This document shows positions 59,099-64,000 of a stretch of 64,000 nucleotides of DNA, piece after piece. The DNA lies in assembly GCF_017308975.1 (NCBI RefSeq), contig NZ_JADWPD010000007.1, forward strand, positions 241,261 to 305,260. Reading direction: 5' to 3'. Every line of letters starts with the position of its first letter. Within the stretch, counting starts at the first letter, position 1. This DNA is from Amycolatopsis sp. MtRt-6 (GTDB lineage Bacteria > Actinomycetota > Actinomycetes > Mycobacteriales > Pseudonocardiaceae). The notes under the pieces were generated by a model. It was not told the DNA's origin. It saw only the letters and a program-made list of their open reading frames with translations, and made no database searches. The position numbers were made by a program, and so were the translations under genes.

Positions 59099-60966
59099 GG
59101 CTTCGGCAGCCCGGGCCGGGCCGCCTTGGCGAAGTCCTGCACCTGGCGGCAGGTCTGGTCGATGGTGAGCGTGCTGGCGGATGTCGCGTAACGGACGATG
59201 ACGTTCTCCGAGGCTTCTTCGCTGACCTGCCGGTGCGGCCAGGTCACGGTGCAGTTGACCGACGCGGGGTTGTCGCGGTCCGCGGTGAAGTACGCAGTGA
59301 CGCCGCCGAGGTCGACGGTGCCGGCCGCGTCGTAGGACCCGTCCTTCGCCGGGACGGGCGGGCGTCCGCGCTCGAGCGCGACGGAGATGTCGCCGCCGGC
59401 CGTCCAGTGGCATTCGTGCAGGCCGCGGGGCTCCACCTTGGTGATCGGCCCGGCGATCCGCTGCGCGGTCGCGGAGTCGACCAGGCCGCAGGGGTCGACC
59501 GGCGCGAGACTTCCCGGTGGGGCGGCGGAAACGCTCCCGGCGCGGAGGCGGTTCAGGGTTTCGGTGAGCGCGGACTTCGCCGCGTCGCACGGTTGGGCGA
59601 ACTTGCCCACCCCGAGGTTTCCGGCCTCGACCCCGATGGTGGCGGCCGGGCGGTCGACGACCGGCACCGAAGCCGTGCAGCCGCTGCTCTTGACGTCGAG
59701 GCTCAGCGGCAGGCCGGCCAGCTCCCCGGCGGGAGTGCCCGCGGCGGCCGACGGGCCCCCGATCGTCAGCTGCATCCACTGGCGCTGCGTGGTTTGGAAG
59801 GTGCAGGAGAAGAAGAGAACCTCGCCCTGCGGGGTCAGCTTCCCGATCCCGGGCACCGACGGCAGCATCTGGCACGGATCGGCGCCGCGCAGCTTGTCCG
59901 GGCCCAGCGGATCCGGGTTCGGCGCGGACGTCGTCGTCACCGGGGACGGAGCCGGGCTGCTCGCCGGGGCGGCGGTCGCGCCACCGTCGCCGTTGAGCAG
60001 CGTGACAGTGGTGATCGTGCCGGCCGCGGCGGCCGCGGCGGCGAGCGCGATCCGCCGGCCCGGCCGCCGCGGCTTCGGCGGCTTGGCCACCACGGCCGTC
60101 ACCTCGGCCTGGTGGCGCGCGATCAGGCCGTGTACGGCGGGCGGCCACGGCCGCTGGACCGGCGGCAGCGGCCCGAGGAGCTCGAGCAGCTGCGCCGGTG
60201 CCGGCCGCCGGGCCGGGTCCTTGGCGAGGCACGGTTCGGCGAGAGCGCGGATGTCGGGCGGGAGGATCCGCAGGTCCGGGTGTGTGTGGACGACGTTGTA
60301 CAGCGACTGCGGAGCCGACGCCCCGGCGAAGGGGCTGCGTCCGGTGGCCGCGAGGACGAGGAGCGTGCCGAGGGAGAAGACGTCGCTCGCCGGGGTCAGT
60401 GGCCGCCCGTCCGCTTGCTCCGGCGACATGAACGCGGGCGAACCGAGGATGACTCCGGTGTGGGTCAGGTCGGTGCTGCCTTCGGCGGCGCGGGCGATGC
60501 CGAAGTCGATGACGCGCGGGCCGTCGTCGGCGAGCAGGACGTTGCCCGGCTTGAGGTCCCGGTGCACGAGCCCGGCCCGGTGGATGCCGGTCAGCGCGGA
60601 CGCGAGCCCGGCGGCCAGGTGCCGCACCGCGGTCGGTGGCAGCGGCCCGGTCGCGTCGACGGCTTCCTGCAGCGAAGGACCGGCGACGAAGACCGAGGCC
60701 AGCCACGGGGTGGGTGCGTGCGGGTCGGCGTCCATCACCGCCGCGGTGTAGGCGCCCGAGACCAGCCGGGATGCCTCGACCTCGCGGCGGAACCGTTCGC
60801 GGAACCCGGGATCGTGCGCGAAGCCACGGTGGACCTGCTTGACGGCGGCCAGCCGGCCGTCGGGGGCGACCCCGAGCAGCACGCGGCCCATCCCGCCCTC
60901 GCCGACCGCGGCGAGCAGCCGGTACCGCCCCACCTGTGCCGGCTCACCCGGACCCAACGGCTCCAC
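59095..60966 (-). CDS. Receptor-type Ser/Thr protein kinase (paralogue)
   Basis: A 623-residue paralogue of the downstream kinase with the same layout: kinase domain (VGEGGMGRVLLG, AVKQVH, HRDLKPGNVLL, DFGIARAA, GSPAFMSPEQAD), a single membrane helix near ALAAAAAAAGTITTVTLL, a Pro/Ser/Thr-rich stalk (PASSPAPSPVTTTSAP) and an extracellular domain with GADPCQMLP and PVDPCGLVD. The DPC motifs recur at the same spacing in both kinases. GTG 60966 has GGAGG six bases upstream. Tandem duplication followed by divergence of the sensor halves is likely; the pair may form heterodimers. Confidence 0.9.
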   Translation of the reverse strand: MEPLGPGEPAQVGRYRLLAAVGEGGMGRVLLGVAPDGRLAAVKQVHRGFAHDPGFRERFRREVEASRLVSGAYTAAVMDADPHAPTPWLASVFVAGPSLQEAVDATGPLPPTAVRHLAAGLASALTGIHRAGLVHRDLKPGNVLLADDGPRVIDFGIARAAEGSTDLTHTGVILGSPAFMSPEQADGRPLTPASDVFSLGTLLVLAATGRSPFAGASAPQSLYNVVHTHPDLRILPPDIRALAEPCLAKDPARRPAPAQLLELLGPLPPVQRPWPPAVHGLIARHQAEVTAVVAKPPKPRRPGRRIALAAAAAAAGTITTVTLLNGDGGATAAPASSPAPSPVTTTSAPNPDPLGPDKLRGADPCQMLPSVPGIGKLTPQGEVLFFSCTFQTTQRQWMQLTIGGPSAAAGTPAGELAGLPLSLDVKSSGCTASVPVVDRPAATIGVEAGNLGVGKFAQPCDAAKSALTETLNRLRAGSVSAAPPGSLAPVDPCGLVDSATAQRIAGPITKVEPRGLHECHWTAGGDISVALERGRPPVPAKDGSYDAAGTVDLGGVTAYFTADRDNPASVNCTVTWPHRQVSEEASENVIVRYATSASTLTIDQTCRQVQDFAKAARPGLPKP

Positions 60967-61085
60967 ACCCACCTCCGCGGGCGATCGTAGAGCGTGGCAT
61001 CCCGCGGGCGGCCGGGAATGGCCGGATCCGCGTCGGTGCGGTGATCTGCTACCGGGGACGGTCGGTATTCGGCTGCTCGGGCAAC

Positions 61086-61694
61086 CTAGGGGAGGCCGAG
61101 CGAGCGCGAGAGGTGAGTGGCCCACCAGCGAAGCTGCGGGCCGCTCGCCTCTCCTTCCGGGCCGGTGAGGCCGGCGCTGCGGCGGAACGTGGCGCCGTAG
61201 AGCGGCTCGGTGACCAGAGCCTGGTGCAGAGCCGCCACGGCGAGCCTGGTGTCCTCGACCGGGGTGTCGGCCGCGTCGGCTCGCAGTGCGTGGAGCGCGT
61301 CGACGACCGGGGCGAGCATGCCCGATCCCTGATCCCGCCATCCGGCGGCGTGCAGCGCCACGGCCAGTTCGCCGTAGCCCCGGCGATAGAACGCGGCCAG
61401 GGCGTCGACGAGCTCACCGAGATCGGCGCCACGGTCGAGCCACGTGTCCAGCACCTCCGCCAGCCCGGTGCGGATCTTCCGGCCGCCGTGCCGCAGCAGC
61501 GCTTCCAGGAGGCCGTCGCGGCTGCCGAAGTGGTGGTTGATCCCGGCGTCGGTCATGCCGACGCGGGTGGCGATGGCCCGGACCTGGACGGCGGCGACGC
61601 CGCCATCGGCCAGGAGCCGCTCGGCGGCGTCCAGGATCAGGCGCCGGGCTTCGCCGGCAGGACGCCGCACACGCGAAGATGTCACGCCCGCCAC
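61086..61694 (-). CDS. TetR/AcrR family regulator
   Basis: A repressor-type protein of about 203 residues. The HTH (VQVRAIATRVGMTDAGINHHFGSRDGLLEAL) is intact and the ligand domain is helical with a Trp-containing end (LRWWATHLSRSL). The start is uncertain: GTG 61694 is chosen because it lies just outside the operator; GTG 61685 and TTG 61712 are in frame. It is divergent from the hydrolase gene, and two identical inverted repeats lie between them. It most probably represses the hydrolase. Confidence 0.85.
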   Translation of the reverse strand: MAGVTSSRVRRPAGEARRLILDAAERLLADGGVAAVQVRAIATRVGMTDAGINHHFGSRDGLLEALLRHGGRKIRTGLAEVLDTWLDRGADLGELVDALAAFYRRGYGELAVALHAAGWRDQGSGMLAPVVDALHALRADAADTPVEDTRLAVAALHQALVTEPLYGATFRRSAGLTGPEGEASGPQLRWWATHLSRSLGLP

Positions 61695-61696
61695 CG

Positions 61697-61751
61697 TACC
61701 TTGGCATGTCAAGGTACGGTGGTTAGCCTCTTACCTTGACCATGCAAGGTA
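61697..61751. promoter_or_regulatory. Twin TetR operators over the hydrolase promoter
   Basis: TACCTTG-N6-CAAGGTA occurs twice: 61697-61716 and 61732-61751, both perfect, 35 bases between centres. On the + strand TTGGCA (61701-61706) and TAGCCT (61724-61729) are separated by exactly 17 bases. The first operator covers the -35 and the second the transcription start of the hydrolase gene, an ideal layout for repression. Confidence 0.8.
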
Positions 61752-61767
61752 GAGAGGGGGTCGCCCC

Positions 61768-62970
61768 ATGTTCGAGCTCATCGGCAATCTGCGGTGGATC
61801 GCGCGCCCGGACGCAGTCCTTCGCGGACACGAGGCCGGCGTCGGGCCGACCGTCCTGCTGCTGCACGCAGGTGGCGAGCGGCGCCGGGTCTGGACGCCGG
61901 TCATCGAGGTCCTCGTCGACGCCGGGTTCCGGTGCGTGGTCTTCGATCAGCGCGGACACGGTGACAGCGGCGGCTCGCCGCGGGCGTTCGCGCCCTTCGC
62001 GGACGACGTCGCCGCCATGCTCCACGCCGAACCTCCTGGATGCGTGGTCGTCGGCGCCTCACTGGGCGGGCTCGCTGCCATCGCCGCCTTGGGTGATGCA
62101 GCGGTCCGGGAGAGGGTGGCCGGGCTCGTACTGGTGGACGTCGTGCCCGACCTCGACCCCGGCCGGGTCCGCGGCTTCCTCGCCGACGGCATGCTCGACA
62201 CGCACGCCGAGCTCGTCGAAGACACACTCGCCCAGGTCCCGCGGCTGCGCCAGGTCACCGCCCAGCTCGACGTGCCTGTCCTGCTGGTTCGCGGCGGCCG
62301 TGGGTCGCCCGTCACCGACGGCGATGTCGACCGGTTGCTGCGCCAGGCGCCGCACGCCGCAGTGGCCCGTATCCGCAAAGCCGGGCACCTCGTCGCCCGG
62401 GACCAACCGGTGGCGTTGGCCGAAACCGTCGCCGCCGTCACAGACCAGTGGCCGGCGCTCGCGCTCCTGCGCGATCTCGGCGCGGGACAGGTCGGCCACC
62501 CCGGCGGGAACCTCCTCGACCACCTCCGGCGCACGGGTGAGCAGGTGGCCGAATGGGGCGGGAGCCGGCGCGCACGCCTCGCCGCGCTGTGCCACGCCAC
62601 TTACGGCACCGACGGCTTCCCGCACCCGCTGCTCCCGCCGGATCGGCGAACGCGCCTGCGAGCGGCCATCGGCGACGACGCCGAAGCCCTCGTGCACCTT
62701 TACGCCGCCTGCGACCGGGGCAGGACCTACGCTCACCTCGGCAGGACACCGCTCCCGCTCACGGACCGCTTCACCGGTGAGGTCGTCTCCCTGACCGGCG
62801 ACGACCTCACCGACTTCGCGCTCCTCACCATCGCCGACGAACTCGACGCGGCCCGCACCGCCGCGCTCACCACCGAAGCCCGCAGCGCCATCCGTACCCG
62901 CATCGCCGCACTGGGCGCCTCCGCCCCCGAAATCACCAGCCGAGCCCTCGCCGACCCGTCCCTGGCCTGA
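61768..62970 (+). CDS. Alpha/beta-hydrolase fused to DUF6817-like domain
   Basis: A 400-residue fusion. Residues 1-225 form an alpha/beta-hydrolase: LLLHAGGERR near the oxyanion site, the nucleophile elbow VGASLGGLA, and the catalytic His in RKAGHLVARDQP. Residues 230-370 (VGHPGGNLLDHLRRTGEQVAEWG, LAALCHATYGTDGF, RAAIGDDAEALVHLYAACDR) match the helical HD-like domain I know as DUF6817, with conserved His/Asp/Glu that could hold metals. ATG 61768 has AGAGAGGGGG upstream. Controlled by the divergent TetR gene. A detoxifying or lactone-cleaving role is possible; the fusion suggests a two-step or regulated reaction. Confidence 0.78.
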   Translation: MFELIGNLRWIARPDAVLRGHEAGVGPTVLLLHAGGERRRVWTPVIEVLVDAGFRCVVFDQRGHGDSGGSPRAFAPFADDVAAMLHAEPPGCVVVGASLGGLAAIAALGDAAVRERVAGLVLVDVVPDLDPGRVRGFLADGMLDTHAELVEDTLAQVPRLRQVTAQLDVPVLLVRGGRGSPVTDGDVDRLLRQAPHAAVARIRKAGHLVARDQPVALAETVAAVTDQWPALALLRDLGAGQVGHPGGNLLDHLRRTGEQVAEWGGSRRARLAALCHATYGTDGFPHPLLPPDRRTRLRAAIGDDAEALVHLYAACDRGRTYAHLGRTPLPLTDRFTGEVVSLTGDDLTDFALLTIADELDAARTAALTTEARSAIRTRIAALGASAPEITSRALADPSLA

Positions 62971-62984
62971 CCGCACCGGCCAGG
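62961..62984. terminator. Weak hairpin at the hydrolase stop codon
   Basis: CCTGGCC (62961-62967) pairs with GGCCAGG (62978-62984) around a 10-base loop that includes the TGA. A short stem with no T run; a possible terminator. Confidence 0.3.
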
Positions 62985-63045
62985 CCAGGTCGGCTGCGGG
63001 TCGCCGTGTGGTTCGGACGTGCGTGTCCTCGGCGTCGGCTGTGGC

Positions 63046-63135
63046 CGCCTTGTCCCGCTGGAGCAGGAGGACCGGGCCGCTGCCGGTGACGTCGTAGGTG
63101 ATCGTGGCACCGGGTACGGGCAGGATGGGGTGTGG
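63046..63135 (-). pseudogene. N-terminal stub of an alpha/beta-hydrolase
   Basis: On the minus strand the frame reads PHPILPVPGATITYDVTGSG followed by PVLLLQ, the opening of many alpha/beta-hydrolases (strand, then the region before the HG oxyanion loop). The homology ends after about 30 residues and the frame runs into unrelated sequence. It looks like a leftover of a deleted gene. Confidence 0.35.
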
Positions 63136-63190
63136 GGAGTCGTGCTTGTCGGACGCGGTCCCTTTTCCCGGCCTGAGGATTGGACGCGCA

Positions 63191-63982
63191 ATGGGACGGT
63201 CGTCGGTGTTCACCTTCCAGTACATCGCCATCGACACGGAGGCTGGTGTGACGCCGGAGGAGTTCGAGACCTTCGTGCGTGGTGAAGGTGTTCATCTGCC
63301 GTTGTACCCGGGGTGGCGGTGGACGCTGTTGCGCGGGTTGCGGGGAGAGCGGACGGGGCAGTACCTGATGTTGTTCGAGATCGAGAGCGCCGAGCAGCGT
63401 GACCGCTATGTCACGGCCCGGGGTGAGCAGACCGAGCTGGCCCGGTTGTTCTGGGCGCGGTACCCGGAGGCGGAGGCGGTGCTGGCGCGGTGGCGGCGGC
63501 TGGGCACGTTCGCTGAGTTGCCGACGTTGTTCACCGATTACCGGCTGTTGGCCGACAATCCGCGGAGCACGGTCACGCCCGGTCCCCGCTACCGCGACCG
63601 CGCGGGGGAGGAGCGCGTCGCCCGGGTGGTCGGGATCCACAACCTGGCGTTGCGCGCCGGGGTGACGGAGGAGGTGTTCGACCGGTTCATCGCCGAGAAC
63701 CACCACCGGATCGACGACTACCCGGACTGGCGGTTCCACGTGCTCAAGGGTGAGCGGGGCAATCGCCTCGACCAGTACGTGATGATGATGGAGATCGCGA
63801 GCCTGGACGCGCTGGACGTGTTCTATCCCGAGCCCGACATCGCCACCGGGGAGGCTGCGGAGTTCGCGGCTGCCCACCGCGACACCAAGCAGATGTACGA
63901 GGAGTGGAAGCGGCTGGCCTCGTTCTCCGGCTCGCCGCAGATCTACACGGACTACCTCGCCGTCGCGGAGAACCCGGCGTAG
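63191..63982 (+). CDS. Protein with duplicated alpha/beta-barrel-like domain
   Basis: A 263-residue soluble protein made of two similar halves. GVTPEEFETFVRGEGVHLPL and YPGWRWTLLRGLRGERTGQY in the first half align with GVTEEVFDRFIAENHHRIDD and YPDWRFHVLKGERGNRLDQY in the second. Both halves continue with a hydrophobic strand and end with a LFTDY/IYTDY motif followed by AxNP. The pattern suggests a fused dimer of a ferredoxin-like (EthD/NIPSNAP-type) alpha/beta barrel. ATG 63191 is preferred as it begins just before the first conserved strand, though its ribosome site is weak. No function can be assigned. Confidence 0.65.
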   Translation: MGRSSVFTFQYIAIDTEAGVTPEEFETFVRGEGVHLPLYPGWRWTLLRGLRGERTGQYLMLFEIESAEQRDRYVTARGEQTELARLFWARYPEAEAVLARWRRLGTFAELPTLFTDYRLLADNPRSTVTPGPRYRDRAGEERVARVVGIHNLALRAGVTEEVFDRFIAENHHRIDDYPDWRFHVLKGERGNRLDQYVMMMEIASLDALDVFYPEPDIATGEAAEFAAAHRDTKQMYEEWKRLASFSGSPQIYTDYLAVAENPA

Positions 63983-64000
63983 TCCCGCACGACCGGGCCG

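Noticed and set aside
1..64000. tRNA, rRNA, riboswitch or prophage
   Set aside because: I looked for CCA-ended cloverleafs, conserved rRNA segments, and phage structural or integrase genes and found none that I could support.

Overview
This window is G+C-rich DNA with strong G/C bias at third codon positions, many GTG starts and many stop/start overlaps (ATGA, GTGA, TGATG). With a NarL-type regulator, a DrrAB-like exporter, a SapA-like secreted protein, PASTA-free Ser/Thr kinases and pentapeptide-repeat genes, it looks like a filamentous actinomycete. A Pseudonocardiales member such as Amycolatopsis is my inference; there is no rRNA or tRNA to anchor it.

Region A (1-13.3 kb) is a biosynthetic gene cluster cut by the left window edge. 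Its core is the set known to make N-N bonds from N6-hydroxylysine and an amino acid: a lysine-type N-hydroxylase, a methionyl-tRNA-synthetase-like enzyme, a cupin and a glycine/D-amino-acid-oxidase-like flavoenzyme. In the characterised hydrazine synthetases (Spb40 of s56-p1, Tri28 of triacsin) the cupin and MetRS-like parts are one polypeptide. Here they are two genes on opposite strands either side of the regulator. Around them are two ATP-grasp ligases, an acyl-CoA-dehydrogenase-fold flavoenzyme, a kynurenine-monooxygenase-like hydroxylase, a BBE-type oxidase, a DDAH-like hydrolase and two small proteins of unknown role. The product is probably a hydrazine, hydrazone, azo or azoxy amino-acid derivative. 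Twin palindromes in the divergent promoter region suggest joint control. A secreted subtilase is translationally coupled to the end of the + strand operon.

Region B (15.0-17.6 kb) holds a small membrane protein, a TetR regulator with a leaderless-type promoter, and two exported-type proteins.

Region C (17.7-34.0 kb) is a second cluster. It has a 2090-residue mycocerosic-acid-synthase-like iterative type I PKS without thioesterase, three P450s, a Baeyer-Villiger monooxygenase, a membrane protein and a beta-lactamase-fold (EstB/LovD-type) enzyme that could off-load the acyl chain. All are on the minus strand with tiny gaps or overlaps. A divergent TetR-MFS pair with an 11-bp palindrome is the likely export and resistance module.

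Region D (34.1-41.7 kb) is a six-gene + strand array: two unknown proteins, a 1006-residue CHAT protease-like protein with an intact His/Cys pair, and three proteins sharing a similar small beta-domain. I do not recognise this array as a described system.

Region E (41.7-53.2 kb) has two secreted beta-propeller enzymes (one ricin-FN3-PQQ dehydrogenase behind a perfect CebR-type box), an FMN reductase with a DrrAB-like ABC exporter, a large STAND/LuxR-like ATPase, a protein made of seven YDRxG repeats, and two secreted proteins.

Region F (53.3-56.6 kb) is a graveyard: a NACHT-like C-terminal remnant, a pentapeptide-repeat gene broken in two, a frameshifted and truncated transposase, and an apparently intact TIM-barrel gene lying between the two halves.

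Region G (56.6-64 kb) has a gamma-glutamylcyclotransferase-like protein, two tandem paralogous Ser/Thr receptor kinases, a TetR regulator divergent from an alpha/beta-hydrolase-DUF6817 fusion with two identical operators, and a protein with a duplicated alpha/beta-barrel-like domain.
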